Notes: a model not told the origin generated them from the letters alone. A stretch of DNA of 33,673 nt from WVWN01 sp964563535 (GCA_964563535.1 CAZLXP010000018.1:1-33673); one strand, 5' to 3'. Shown: positions 7,843 through 15,703, counted from the first letter of the stretch. Program-made: numbers and translations.

Positions 7843-8226
7843 CTACTTGACTTCGACGCCCGAAGCCGCCAGACTGGGCTTCTCCGTATCCTTATCGAAC
7901 CGGACCTTGCCTTCGGCCGCAGTGAGGTGGTATTTCGCGCCCCGCGCGATCTTGAAATCGCCCGCGACCTTTACGTACAGCAAGCTCCCGACGCCGTTGT
8001 CCAATTGGAAGCCGAGGCCGTCGTCGTCCACCGTCATGATCTGGCCCCTCACCATAACCGTCTTGCCCTCGAAAGACGCCGGGTTGTCCAGGATGGCGGC
8101 TATGGCGGTCTCTTCGGTAATAGTTATCGCGCTGCCGAATTTCCCCGACGGGCTGCAACCGATTATCAGAAAGGCCCCGCTCACGGCAATGAACGATAAG
8201 CCGGTTAACAATGCCTTTGGTTTCAC
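7843..8226 (-). CDS. Small lipoprotein with OB-fold-like domain
   Basis: The 127-residue product starts with GTG (AAAGGGG upstream). The N-terminus KPK plus a hydrophobic run and lipobox ending IIGC (Cys24) marks a lipoprotein. The mature part (FEGKTVMVRGQI, then DDGLGFQLDNG, then LLYVKVAGDF) resembles the small OB-fold proteins that follow a helix with the pattern ILDNPASFEGK; such domains occur in exported nucleic-acid-binding-like or stress proteins, but binding residues cannot be assigned here. It lies four bases after rlmB, so it is the last gene of that operon and is followed by a strong terminator. Its role is unknown. Confidence 0.65.
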   Translation of the reverse strand: MKPKALLTGLSFIAVSGAFLIIGCSPSGKFGSAITITEETAIAAILDNPASFEGKTVMVRGQIMTVDDDGLGFQLDNGVGSLLYVKVAGDFKIARGAKYHLTAAEGKVRFDKDTEKPSLAASGVEVK

Positions 8227-8230
8227 GTTT

Positions 8231-9055
8231 TTACCCCTTTCGGCTTACGCCTTCGGCCAACGGCCGCCGACGCCGAAACTCGTAAAGGGCTACGGCCGCC
8301 GCCGCGGCCACGTTCAACGACGAAACGCCGGCGGCCAGCGGGATGGCGACGACGACGTCGCACTCTTTCCTCGCGGCGGCGCTCAAGCCGACCCCCTCGC
8401 CGCCGAGGACGAACGCCGCCCCCTCCCCGAATTCGATTTCTCCCATCCGCGCTTCGCCGTCCCCCTCCAAGCCGTACCGCCAAACGCCGACGTCTTTTAC
8501 TTGCCGCAGGAACTGAGAGACGCTGTTCACCGGTACGACCGGCACGTATTCCAACCCGCCCTCCGCCACCTTCGCCACCGTGGGGGTAACCCGGACCTGG
8601 CGCCGGGGCGGGAAGAAAACGCCCCCCGCGCCGAATGCCGCCGCCGACCGAACGACCGCGCCCAGGTTGCGCGGGTCTTCCACGTGGTCGAGCACGACGA
8701 ACGGCCGCCCGGCTCGCGGCGCCGCCATAAGCTCCTCCCACGCGGGCGTCGGCATCCTGGCGACGTACGCCGCGACGCCCTGGTGAAAATCTCCCCCCGC
8801 GAGTCTCGTCAACTCCTGGCTCGAGGTTACGTTCAACTCCGCGCCCACCGCCCGCGCCAGCCGCTTTATCTCGTCGACCGCTCGGCCGGCGCTGTCCCGG
8901 TCCACCACCACCGTACGTACTTTGCGGGTCCCGGCCGCGAGCGCCGCCCTGACGCTATTCCGCCCCACGACCACTTCGAACGGCACGCTCGGGCGGCGTT
9001 GGCGGCGCGACGCTATCTCGGAACCTCCGCCCCCCGGCCGTGCTCCCAGAGCCAT
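8231..9055 (-). CDS. rlmB: TrmH/SpoU-family RNA 2'-O-methyltransferase (RlmB type)
   Basis: The 274-residue product has the N-terminal substrate-binding domain (VVVGRNSVRAAL, about residues 27-38) and the SPOUT trefoil-knot motifs: motif 1 LDHVEDPRNLGAVVRSA, motif 2 FVLGGEGVGL and motif 3 VVAIPLAAGVSSLNVAAAAAV. These are the hallmarks of 23S rRNA Gm2251 methyltransferase and close TrmH relatives, using SAM bound in the knot. The start at 9055 makes a 43-base overlap with the upstream TPR gene; a GTG at 8986 (VPFEVVVG) would remove most of the unconserved N-terminal tail and nearly abolish the overlap, and neither has a clear ribosome site. It is co-transcribed with the TPR protein and the following lipoprotein. 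Confidence 0.88.
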   Translation of the reverse strand: MALGARPGGGGSEIASRRQRRPSVPFEVVVGRNSVRAALAAGTRKVRTVVVDRDSAGRAVDEIKRLARAVGAELNVTSSQELTRLAGGDFHQGVAAYVARMPTPAWEELMAAPRAGRPFVVLDHVEDPRNLGAVVRSAAAFGAGGVFFPPRRQVRVTPTVAKVAEGGLEYVPVVPVNSVSQFLRQVKDVGVWRYGLEGDGEARMGEIEFGEGAAFVLGGEGVGLSAAARKECDVVVAIPLAAGVSSLNVAAAAAVALYEFRRRRPLAEGVSRKG

Positions 9056-9762
9056 TTGACCGCCGTCTCGCGCCGGGCCTGGTCCTGGCCGGCGCGTTTC
9101 AAGTACGCCACGTAATAATCGCCGGCCTTCCCCTCTTCACCCAAATAATTATAGGCTTCCGCTAAGCCGTAATAAGCTTCGACCTGCTCGGCGTCCAAAG
9201 CTATGGCTTTCTCGAAAGCGGCGACGGCGGCCGCGGCGTTGCCCTCGCGAAGCTCGACGTTGCCGAGGTTGACGTGCGCCGGCGAAAATTTGGGGTTGAG
9301 CGCCAGCGCCCGCTCCGCGGCGTCGCGCGCTTCCGCGATTTTACCTTGCCGCAGGTAGGCGATGGAGAGATTATTCCATCCGTTGGAATTATTCGGGTCC
9401 GCGGCGACCGCGCTCGACAACGTCTTGACCGCCATATCCGCGTTGCCCACGCGCAGATACGCCAGGCCGAGGTTGACCTTGGAATCGGTCGAGGGGCGGC
9501 GGGCCACGATCCGTTGGTATCGCTCGATGGCGCCGTCGTAATCCCCTCGCAATATCAAAATATGCGCGATCCACTCGTGGGCCTCGACCAGGTTCGGGTC
9601 CTGGCTCAGGCTCTTCTCGAACGCCGCTATCGCCTCGTCGTATTGGCCGGCGTTAGCCTTGGCGACGCCGTCGTTGAAGAAAGCCGCGGCTTCGGGCGTC
9701 GTCTCCGTCGCCCAGGCCGCGGCCGCTAAAGCTACCAAACCGTATGTGATTAATCTCTTCAT
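9013..9762 (-). CDS. Periplasmic TPR-repeat protein
   Basis: The 249-residue product starts at ATG 9762 (MKRLITYGLV); an in-frame upstream ATG at 9804 would add 14 residues ahead of the signal peptide and is less likely. Residues 1-18 form a signal peptide cut near AWA-TE. The rest is five to six consecutive TPR units of 34 residues (for example YDEAIAAFEKSLSQDPNLVE, then GDYDGAIERYQRIVARRPS, then AEARDAAERALALNPKFSPA). TPRs mediate protein-protein contacts; no catalytic part is present. First gene of a minus-strand operon with rlmB and a lipoprotein. A TATAAT at about 9892-9897 on the minus strand could be its -10. Confidence 0.8.
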   Translation of the reverse strand: MKRLITYGLVALAAAAWATETTPEAAAFFNDGVAKANAGQYDEAIAAFEKSLSQDPNLVEAHEWIAHILILRGDYDGAIERYQRIVARRPSTDSKVNLGLAYLRVGNADMAVKTLSSAVAADPNNSNGWNNLSIAYLRQGKIAEARDAAERALALNPKFSPAHVNLGNVELREGNAAAAVAAFEKAIALDAEQVEAYYGLAEAYNYLGEEGKAGDYYVAYLKRAGQDQARRETAVKWLWEHGRGAEVPR

Positions 9763-9934
9763 TACGCGCTCGCCGACCCCTACCCGCGAACCGTGTTTCC
9801 CCACAAACGACGAACTACCCGTTCGCTATTTCCTCCCTGGTCGTTTACGTTGACGCCTTTTTACCATATCGTATCGCCGCATAAATTATATTATAGTCTA
9901 TCCGGAAAAACCACCAAAAAAGAGGACCCGCTAT

Positions 9935-10675
9935 ATGAAACGCGCTAATTGGTTAATATATACGGCGGTGGCGCTAGTCGTCCTTTCGGCGCTGTTGTAC
10001 CTGCTTCACTTCCTCGTCTTCCGCGACGCCCACCACATCTTCGTCTACTTGTTGGGGGACGTCGCCTTCGTGCCGATAGAGGTCTTATTGGTCACCGTCA
10101 TCATCCACCGGTTGCTCAGCCACCGGGAAAAACGCGCCCTCCTCAACAAATTGAATATGGTCATCGGCGCCTTCTTCAGCGAAGTGGGAACCGACCTCTT
10201 GAAAAGCTTCATCTCCCTCGACGAGGACTTCGACGAAGTCCGGCAAAACCTGCTGGTGAAAAACGGATGGACCCGTCGCGATTTCCTTCAGGCCGGCAAA
10301 CGTATGGCCGCATACGATTACACCATCGAAACCAACCCCGACGCCCTCGACGACCTCCGGGCCTTCCTCCTCGTTAAAAGGGAATTCTTGCTGCGGCTGC
10401 TGGAGAACCCCAACCTGCTGGAGCACGAATCCTTCACCGACTTGTTGTGGGCCGTAACCCACCTCACCGAAGAGCTGGCCCACCGCGACGACGTGCACGG
10501 CCTGGCCGCCGCGGACTACGAGCACCTCGCCGGCGACGTCCGGCGGGCGTACGCCCGGACCATCGGCGAGTGGCTTAAATATATGGAACACCTCCAACGG
10601 GCTTACCCGTACCTCTTCTCGCTGGCCGTCCGGACCAACCCCTTCGACCCGGCGGCCTCGGCCGAAATAAAATAA
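9935..10675 (+). CDS. Two-TM membrane protein with conserved cytoplasmic helical domain, function unknown
   Basis: The 246-residue product starts at ATG with AAAGAGGA about ten bases upstream. Two transmembrane segments (about 7-28 and 36-60, with a short loop containing FRDAHHIF) precede a charged, alpha-helical domain of roughly 185 residues (REKRALLNKLNMVIGAFFSEVG, SLDEDFDEVR, LLENPNLLEHESFTDLLWAV). The region LLWAVTHLTEELAHRDD with several His and Glu residues is notable, but no known catalytic motif is recognised. No partner gene is obvious; it is transcribed divergently from the TPR operon, with an AT-rich shared promoter region at 9860-9905. I do not recognise the family beyond a conserved hypothetical membrane protein. 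Confidence 0.7.
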   Translation: MKRANWLIYTAVALVVLSALLYLLHFLVFRDAHHIFVYLLGDVAFVPIEVLLVTVIIHRLLSHREKRALLNKLNMVIGAFFSEVGTDLLKSFISLDEDFDEVRQNLLVKNGWTRRDFLQAGKRMAAYDYTIETNPDALDDLRAFLLVKREFLLRLLENPNLLEHESFTDLLWAVTHLTEELAHRDDVHGLAAADYEHLAGDVRRAYARTIGEWLKYMEHLQRAYPYLFSLAVRTNPFDPAASAEIK

Positions 10676-10752
10676 AGCCCTGCGGGGGGCCCCTACGAAC
10701 CTGCGCCGCGCCGTTCGCCGACGCCCGGGTGAATATCGGTCGGCCTCCCCCT

Positions 10753-10989
10753 TTAACCGCCGCGCGACCTCTTCCGGATAACTATCTCATACCCGTCGTC
10801 GGTCTTAGCCATCGAGACCAGCTCGTGGCCGGTCACCCGGCACCAATTCGGGAAGTCGCTCTCCACGCCCGGGTCGTCGGCCAGAATCGTAACCGTATCA
10901 CCCTCGCCGACCGCCCTTATCGCTTCCGCGGCCTGGGCGATGGGCACCGGGCAGTAGAGCCCTATGCAATCCACCTTTTTATCCGCCAT
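10753..10989 (-). CDS. TusA/SirA-family sulfur carrier
   Basis: The 78-residue product starts at ATG with GGGGGAGA upstream. It has the compact TusA fold pattern: VDCIGLYCPVP places the family's reactive cysteine at Cys13 in a CPxP motif, followed by a helix (IAQAAEAIRAVGEGD) and TILADDPGVESDFPNWC. Such proteins relay persulfide sulfur to tRNA thiolation, molybdopterin or dissimilatory sulfur pathways. The second Cys at position 8 is a variation also seen in relatives. It follows a DsrE-family gene by 32 bases in the same orientation, the usual partner arrangement for cytoplasmic sulfur trafficking. Confidence 0.85.
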   Translation of the reverse strand: MADKKVDCIGLYCPVPIAQAAEAIRAVGEGDTVTILADDPGVESDFPNWCRVTGHELVSMAKTDDGYEIVIRKRSRGG

Positions 10990-11021
10990 ACGAAATCTCC
11001 CCCTTGGGGCGGCGCCGGCCT

Positions 11022-11549
11022 CTAAATAAAGAGCTGGACGTCGCTCTCCACCGCCTCCGCCAGGAAGGTGGCCACGCCGGCGAACTTCTCGACCTCGGGG
11101 CGCAAGCTGTCGCGCGGTATCCCCAACGCCTCGAGCGACGTCGTGCAGGCGATAAACTTAACCCCCATGCTCGAACCGAGCTTGATAAGCTCGTCAAGGT
11201 TCGCCATACGCGAGTCGCGCATGAGCCGCGCCATCAACCGCCGGCCCAGCCCCCAAAACGAGAACCGGCTCGGGTTCATATAATTGCCGCCGCCGGGGTT
11301 TAGGAGGGCGAACGCGCGGCGGAGCGCCCGGGCGCCGAAAAGGCCGACGCGTTTAGGCTCCTCCTCCGGCCTCGGCGCCCGCGCCACGCCGTCTTTCCTG
11401 ATGGCGTTCAAACCGAAGAACGTGCAGAAGACCGTCACGTCCATCCCCATGGACGCGCCGCCGACGGCGATGTTCATGCACGCCAGCGCCCGGTCCAGCT
11501 CCCCGGCGCACAGCACCAATACCATCTTTCGCTTCTTCTCGTTGACCAT
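11022..11549 (-). CDS. DsrE/DsrF/DsrH-like family protein
   Basis: The 175-residue product is taken from ATG 11549 (MVNEKKRKMVLVL), which has GAGGTGGGG upstream; an ATG five codons earlier is less likely. The pattern KMVLVLCAGELDRALACMNIA, GMDVTVFCTFFGLNAIRK, then a variable loop and KFIACTTSLEALGI matches the larger DsrE-like peroxiredoxin family (DsrE/F-like, about 160 residues), which binds or carries persulfide with TusA. Candidate reactive cysteines are in FIACTTS and VLVLCAGE. Likely a cytoplasmic sulfur-transfer partner of the following tusA-like gene; the electron or sulfur donor is unknown. Controlled by the palindrome-containing promoter at 11600-11634. Confidence 0.8.
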   Translation of the reverse strand: MVNEKKRKMVLVLCAGELDRALACMNIAVGGASMGMDVTVFCTFFGLNAIRKDGVARAPRPEEEPKRVGLFGARALRRAFALLNPGGGNYMNPSRFSFWGLGRRLMARLMRDSRMANLDELIKLGSSMGVKFIACTTSLEALGIPRDSLRPEVEKFAGVATFLAEAVESDVQLFI

Positions 11550-11599
11550 ATATCCCCACCTCATCGCGCACCCGGCGCACGACGGCTCAGCCGCTATCC

Positions 11600-11634
11600 T
11601 TATAACATAATCATAACTATATTTGTCAAATATA
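11600..11634 (-). promoter_or_regulatory. Promoter of the dsrE-tusA pair with overlapping palindromic operator
   Basis: Minus strand TTGACA (11624-11629) and TTATAA (11600-11605), with an 18-base spacer. A perfect 8+1+8 inverted repeat, TATATTTG-T-CAAATATA (11618-11634), covers the -35 box. A dimeric repressor bound there would block polymerase. The regulator is not in this window. Confidence 0.6.
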
Positions 11635-11717
11635 AACGCGCTAGCCGCGCCTTTTCACGCCCGCATCGCGCCGCGGTGGCATTTTGAAACGCCGACCGTG
11701 CGGCCGGCGTATTACCG

Positions 11718-11760
11718 AAAATTTAACGGGCGCCTTCCGAGCTAAAGCCGCGCCCGTAAA
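11718..11760 (-). terminator. Terminator after the nnr operon
   Basis: The stem ACGGGCGC / GCGCCCGT (11726-11733 with 11750-11757, 16-base loop) is followed on the minus strand by TAAATTTT. It begins 20 bases past the last gene of the operon. Confidence 0.6.
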
Positions 11761-11776
11761 CCTAAGCCGTTGCTAC

Positions 11777-12082
11777 TCAATCCCAATCCAGCCACTCGTC
11801 CTCGCGCTTCTTACGCCCACGCCTTTCGGGCGGCGGCGTCGCCCTGCCCGCCGGCCGCCCGGCCCCGGCGCTCCCCGCCGCCAGCTCCGCCTTCAACGCC
11901 CGCCAATCCACCGCCAGCTCGGGGAAGCGACGCGCCACGTCGGCGATCACGGCGTCGTCTATCGCGGCCTCGCGACCGAGATAACATAGTACGCGCTGGC
12001 GGACGTAACTTCTACCGCCTACTCTCCGGCGCTCGTTCTCCACCAGGTACGCGTACGGCCCTTTGAAGCGGATGAAGGCCAC
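11777..12082 (-). CDS. Small protein with conserved YLVE...QRVLCYLG N-terminus and charged tail
   Basis: The 101-residue product starts at GTG, six bases after the stop of the barrel gene. The first 40 residues (FIRFKGPYAYLVENERR, then VRQRVLCYLG) resemble the short N-terminal beta domain found alone in many small bacterial proteins and at the start of IS1634-type transposases. Residues 40-65 form a helix (DDAVIADVARRFPELAVDW), and the last 35 are low-complexity, basic and then acidic (ERRGRKKREDEWLDWD). It is much too short to be a transposase and shows no terminal repeats, so it is best called a conserved small protein of unknown role, perhaps nucleic-acid binding given the basic segment. 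Confidence 0.55.
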   Translation of the reverse strand: MAFIRFKGPYAYLVENERRRVGGRSYVRQRVLCYLGREAAIDDAVIADVARRFPELAVDWRALKAELAAGSAGAGRPAGRATPPPERRGRKKREDEWLDWD

Positions 12083-12088
12083 GCTGCG

Positions 12089-12595
12089 TTAAAAGCCGCC
12101 CGCGCCCAGGCTCAGCCGGAACGCCGGATAGGCGGAATCGAAATCGCCCGCGTCCGGCACCACGTATTCCACGCCCAGGCCGAAGCCGAAGTTCTTCGAC
12201 GCGGCGACGTTAAAGCCGACCAAGCCGGCCAAACCCCACATGTCGTCTAGGCCATCTACCTTCCCGTCCCACCATTTATGGGCGTAAACGAGTCCCAGGC
12301 CGGCGTAAGGGTCGAAGCTCTTCGTCAACACGAAATGATAGGTCGCGCGCGGGATGACCGGCACGTAGTTATACGTCGTCTCGTTTACGGTGTAGCGCGA
12401 ATAGCCGACCTCGAGCGACGGCACGACGTGCTTGTTCACCCAGTAATAACCGTTCGCCGTAAAAAGCGGCGTATACGACGAACCTTCCTCCGGCGGCTTA
12501 TATACCGCGACGCCCAACCCGAGGCCAAGGCGCCCCGCGGAGGCCGCCGACGCCAGCCCGACGCTTAATACGAGTATAACCGCCATCCGCTTCAT
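12089..12595 (-). CDS. Small outer-membrane beta-barrel protein
   Basis: The 168-residue product starts at ATG with AGGAGG upstream. Residues 1-20 form a signal peptide (ends ASA-GR). The mature part is a run of amphipathic strands (RLGLGLGVAVYK, LFTANGYYWVN, SLEVGYSRYTV, ATYHFVLTK, FDPYAGLGLVYAH, GLAGLVGFNVAA, FGFGLGVEYVV) ending in GAGGF with C-terminal Phe, as in eight-stranded OmpA/OmpW-like barrels. The alternation Gly-Leu-Gly-Leu and aromatic girdle residues support membrane insertion. Between nnr and the 101-residue gene in one operon; no functional link is evident. Confidence 0.8.
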   Translation of the reverse strand: MKRMAVILVLSVGLASAASAGRLGLGLGVAVYKPPEEGSSYTPLFTANGYYWVNKHVVPSLEVGYSRYTVNETTYNYVPVIPRATYHFVLTKSFDPYAGLGLVYAHKWWDGKVDGLDDMWGLAGLVGFNVAASKNFGFGLGVEYVVPDAGDFDSAYPAFRLSLGAGGF

Positions 12596-12653
12596 TCCGT
12601 AACCTCCTGCGCATCTCGCGCGCCCGCCGGCGCCCTGATAGGCCGCGCCGCCG

Positions 12654-14255
12654 CTAGCCGTACGACGCGAACAGATTATCCCAGCCCGGGTCGCCCTCGT
12701 CCACGCCCTCTTCTACCAACTTGAATGCGGCCGGCAACGCCTCCAAGACGTCGCCCGCCACCAGCGACCGCTCGCCCGAAGCCTCCGCGGCCACGTCCGC
12801 GGCCAGGCCGTGAATATACGCGCCGGCGCGCGCCGCCGCCGCGGGCGACGAACCCCCCGCCAACAACGCGAGCACGACGCCCGTCAAGACGTCGCCGCTC
12901 CCGCCGCTGGCGAGGCCCGGGTTGCCGGTGGGGTTGAGCCAGGTCTCTTCGCCCGGCGCGGCGACCACGCTCAAATACCCCTTCAATATGACGGCCATCC
13001 GGGCGCGGGCCGCCAGCTCGCGCGCCCACCGCAGCCGGTCGCGCTGCACGTCGTCGACGGTCACCCCGAAAATTTGCGCCATCTCGCCGGGGTGAGGCGT
13101 CAGCACGCCGCGCAGCCGGGGCCGCGTAAGCCCCGCCAGGCCCAAAAGGTATAGGCCGTCGGCGTCCACGACGACCGGGCACTTGACGCGGCGCGTCACT
13201 TCGTGCAAAAGCGTCGCGGTCTGGGGGGCGCGGCCCAAGCCCGGGCCGATGGCGGCCGCGTCCGCCGCGGCCAACTTCGCGACTACCGCCGGCGCGGCCT
13301 CGGCCGCGAGAGCTCCCTCCGCCGTTTGCGGCAGCGGGTGCGATAGACATTCCAGCGTCGCGGCGTTGAAGATGACGTCGAGCTCGGTCGGAAGGCCGAC
13401 CTCCACCAAGCCCGCGCCCGCCCGCAGACATGCCTGGCCCGCGAGGGCGGCGGCGCCGCTCATACCGCGCGAGCCGGCCAGAATATAAGCGCGGCCGGCG
13501 GCGCCTTTGTGCAAATTCAGCGGCCGCGGCGGCAAGAGCGCCGCGACCTCCCCCACCGCCGGGATGCGGGCTACGTAACCCGGCGCTTCGCCCGACGGCT
13601 CGAACCGCAGCTCGTCGATAACGGCCGGCGGAAAACCGACGTCGGCGACATGTATCTCGCCGGCGTAACCGCGGCCCGGGTATTGCAAGAGGCCGATCTT
13701 GGGTAAGCCGAGGGTTACGGTGGCGTCGGCCGTTACGGCCACGTTCGGCACCGCCCCCGTGGCCGCATCTATCCCGGAGGGGATGTCGACGGCGACGACC
13801 GGCGCCCCGGCCCGCCGCAACGCGGCCGCCACTTCCCCAAAGGCGCCCGTCAAACCGCCCCGGCTGCCGGTCCCCAACATAGCGTCCAGCACGACGCCCG
13901 CCCGGGCGACGTCCCGGGCGAAGCGCCGGCGCTCGTATTCCACCGCCTCGCCGCCGCAATTCACGAACAACTTATAATTCACGGCCGCGTCGCCCTTCAG
14001 CCGGGCCGCCGGCGTCAGCAAGTGTACGGCGACGTCGAAGCCGGCGTCGGCCAAGTACCTCGCGGCCACGAAACCGTCGCCGCCGTTGTTGCCGGGCCCC
14101 GCGGCGACGGCGACCCGGTTCCCTTCCGCCAAGGCGAGCGCTACCGCGGCCGAAGCGGCGCCGGCGCGGTCCATAAGTACCAGCGACGGGACGCCCAAGC
14201 CGGCGATGGCGCGGCGGTCTGCGTCGCGCATTTGTTCCGGGGTGACGACCTTCAC
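12654..14255 (-). CDS. nnr: Bifunctional NAD(P)HX epimerase / ADP-dependent NAD(P)HX dehydratase
   Basis: The 533-residue product carries both repair enzymes for hydrated NAD(P)H. The N-terminal YjeF_N (epimerase) domain, residues 1-215, has TPEQMRDADRRAI and the nucleotide loop AGPGNNGGDGF (52-62). The C-terminal ribokinase-like dehydratase, residues 230-525, has LTPHPGEMAQIFG and NPTGNPGLASGGSGDVLTG with the catalytic Asp of GSGD. The length is normal for bacterial fused Nnr. The start is GTG at 14255: it aligns with the family start, and a TATAAT ends six bases upstream, so the mRNA is probably leaderless. First gene of a three-gene operon with a barrel protein and a small protein. Confidence 0.93.
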   Translation of the reverse strand: MKVVTPEQMRDADRRAIAGLGVPSLVLMDRAGAASAAVALALAEGNRVAVAAGPGNNGGDGFVAARYLADAGFDVAVHLLTPAARLKGDAAVNYKLFVNCGGEAVEYERRRFARDVARAGVVLDAMLGTGSRGGLTGAFGEVAAALRRAGAPVVAVDIPSGIDAATGAVPNVAVTADATVTLGLPKIGLLQYPGRGYAGEIHVADVGFPPAVIDELRFEPSGEAPGYVARIPAVGEVAALLPPRPLNLHKGAAGRAYILAGSRGMSGAAALAGQACLRAGAGLVEVGLPTELDVIFNAATLECLSHPLPQTAEGALAAEAAPAVVAKLAAADAAAIGPGLGRAPQTATLLHEVTRRVKCPVVVDADGLYLLGLAGLTRPRLRGVLTPHPGEMAQIFGVTVDDVQRDRLRWARELAARARMAVILKGYLSVVAAPGEETWLNPTGNPGLASGGSGDVLTGVVLALLAGGSSPAAAARAGAYIHGLAADVAAEASGERSLVAGDVLEALPAAFKLVEEGVDEGDPGWDNLFASYG

Positions 14256-14261
14256 GTACCG

Positions 14262-14290
14262 ATTATAGGGCTTCGTTTCTGTCAGGTCAA
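14262..14290 (-). promoter_or_regulatory. Leaderless-type promoter of nnr
   Basis: Minus strand TTGACC (14285-14290), a 17-base spacer and TATAAT (14262-14267). Only six bases (14256-14261) separate the -10 from the GTG start at 14255, placing the start codon at or next to +1. No Shine-Dalgarno sequence fits. Confidence 0.7.
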
Positions 14291-14297
14291 GAACATC

Positions 14298-14326
14298 TTG
14301 CCGGACGACGCCCGATGTGGTATTTT
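14298..14326 (+). promoter_or_regulatory. Promoter of the dehydroquinate-synthase-like gene
   Basis: TTGCCG (14298-14303), a 17-base spacer and TATTTT (14321-14326). Transcription near 14333 would leave a leader of about eleven bases. Its -35 lies next to that of the divergent nnr promoter, so the two may interfere. Confidence 0.5.
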
Positions 14327-14343
14327 AAAGGTTAAAGATAGAT

Positions 14344-15441
14344 ATGTTCGAAATAGAGGTCACATACGCGGGCGGCTCCTACCGCGTTCACGGCGAGCGC
14401 GGCACCCTCGCCCGGGCAGGTAAAATCCTGCGGGCCGCGGCCCCGGACGCCCGCCGCGCCGTCGTCGTAACGGACGAACACATTAGGCCGTTATACCTCA
14501 AAGCCCTCGTCCCGGCGCTTGACGCCGCGGCCTTCCTGGTGAAATCGGCCACCGTGACCGCCGGCGAGGAAGCCAAAAACGTCGACCAACTCGCCGCCCT
14601 CTACCGGGAGTTCGCCGCCGCCGTCGTTAGCCGGTCCGACTTAGTCGTCGCCTTCGGCGGTGGGAGCGTGTGCGACGTCGCCGGGTTCGCCGCGGCCACC
14701 TTCAAACGCGGCGTGCCCTGGGCGCTGGTCCCCACGACCCTTCTCGCCCAGATCGACCTGTGCCTGGGGGGCGACGTGGGCGTAGACTTCGACGACGTTA
14801 AGAACCAGATCGGCACTAACTACCAACCGTTGGCGGTAGTGGTCGACGGCGAGCTTTTAGCCACCCTCCCGGCTAAGCATCTCTGCGCGGGCCTGGCGGA
14901 AGCGGTAAAGTTCGCGCTGCTCGGGGGCGAGGAATTTTTCGCTTTTCTCGAAAATAACACGGCGTCGCTTTTGCGGGCGGGCGCCGAGTTGGACGCCGTC
15001 GTCGAAAGGGCCTTGAGGTATAAGGCCTCCGTGCTGGCCACGGACGGAGGGCCCCGTCGCGAGAAATACCTCCTCCGCCTGGGCCAAACGTTGGGGCTGG
15101 CCTTCGAAAGCGCGAGCCGTTTCGCCCTCAGCCACGGCGAGGCGTTGGCCGTCGGCCTCGTGTATACCGCGCTCCTCGCGGAGCTGCGCGGCGAAATCGC
15201 AACCGAGGTCGTCATCCGCCTCGCGGCCCTCCTGCGCCGCTTCAACCTCCCCACGTACTTGCCGACGTTGAATTTAGACAAAACCCTCGAGGCGTTGGTG
15301 GTCGGCAAAACGTTGGCGGGCGGCGAAATCTACTTGGCCATGCCTCGCGGCATCGGGCGAGTTATAGTCGAACCGGTGGCCATACGCGCCGTGGCCGAAC
15401 TCCTGCCGCAAATCCACCGCCTCGCCCGGGGGATGGCGTAA
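14344..15441 (+). CDS. Dehydroquinate-synthase-like (sugar phosphate cyclase superfamily) protein with altered active site
   Basis: The 365-residue product follows the AroB layout: NAD loop GGGSVCDVAGFAAATF (105-120), VPTTLLAQID (129-138), GLAEAVKF with Glu186 and Lys189, and SHGEALAVGL with His264. Established AroB enzymes bind zinc through a Glu, the His of LNxGHT and the His of HGE. Here the GHTxGHA segment reads GQTLGLA (Gln248, Leu252), so one metal ligand and the adjacent active-site His are missing, and the phosphate-contacting GGKTGVN reads GGDVGVD. It may be a cyclase with another substrate or a degenerate protein. No other shikimate gene is nearby. Whether it makes dehydroquinate is doubtful. 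Confidence 0.75.
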   Translation: MFEIEVTYAGGSYRVHGERGTLARAGKILRAAAPDARRAVVVTDEHIRPLYLKALVPALDAAAFLVKSATVTAGEEAKNVDQLAALYREFAAAVVSRSDLVVAFGGGSVCDVAGFAAATFKRGVPWALVPTTLLAQIDLCLGGDVGVDFDDVKNQIGTNYQPLAVVVDGELLATLPAKHLCAGLAEAVKFALLGGEEFFAFLENNTASLLRAGAELDAVVERALRYKASVLATDGGPRREKYLLRLGQTLGLAFESASRFALSHGEALAVGLVYTALLAELRGEIATEVVIRLAALLRRFNLPTYLPTLNLDKTLEALVVGKTLAGGEIYLAMPRGIGRVIVEPVAIRAVAELLPQIHRLARGMA

Positions 15442-15657
15442 CGCCGCGCGGGCAACGCCGGGTAAGATATACTTGAGGCCGGCGCCCCGGGCGGAGGCGC
15501 CCATCCCGCGACGAAAGAACCAAAGAAAAGCGGCGTCTCAAAAATGGCCGTCGAATCCGCGTTATGGAAACTAGCCGAACCTTGCGCACGCGACGGCCTC
15601 TTCCCTAAGCCGGCGGCGTTGTCGCGCCCGCTCCCGCGGCGCCGCCTTCATAACCCT

Positions 15658-15686
15658 TGCCGACTAGGCGCCGGTATGGTAATAAT
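15658..15686 (+). promoter_or_regulatory. Weak candidate promoter of the glycosyltransferase gene
   Basis: TTGCCG, a 17-base spacer ending TATGG, then TAATAA, about 20 bases before the ATG at 15704. The box pair is similar in form to that before the gene at 14344. The rest of the 15442-15703 gap shows no gene or repeat. Confidence 0.3.
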
Positions 15687-15703
15687 TACGGATGTAGGTT
15701 TTT

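Noticed and set aside
7511..9115. Plus-strand open frame of 534 codons
   Set aside because: It runs antisense across three well-supported minus-strand genes (DedA-like, lipoprotein, RlmB), so it is a composition artefact.
11777..12082. Possible IS1634-type transposase fragment
   Set aside because: Only the short N-terminal domain resembles it; the gene has an intact frame, an operon position and no inverted repeats or DDE residues.
12676..13959. Minus-strand Arg/Gly-rich frame of 427 codons
   Set aside because: Shifted frame of nnr; extreme Arg/Gly bias typical of shadows in GC-rich DNA.
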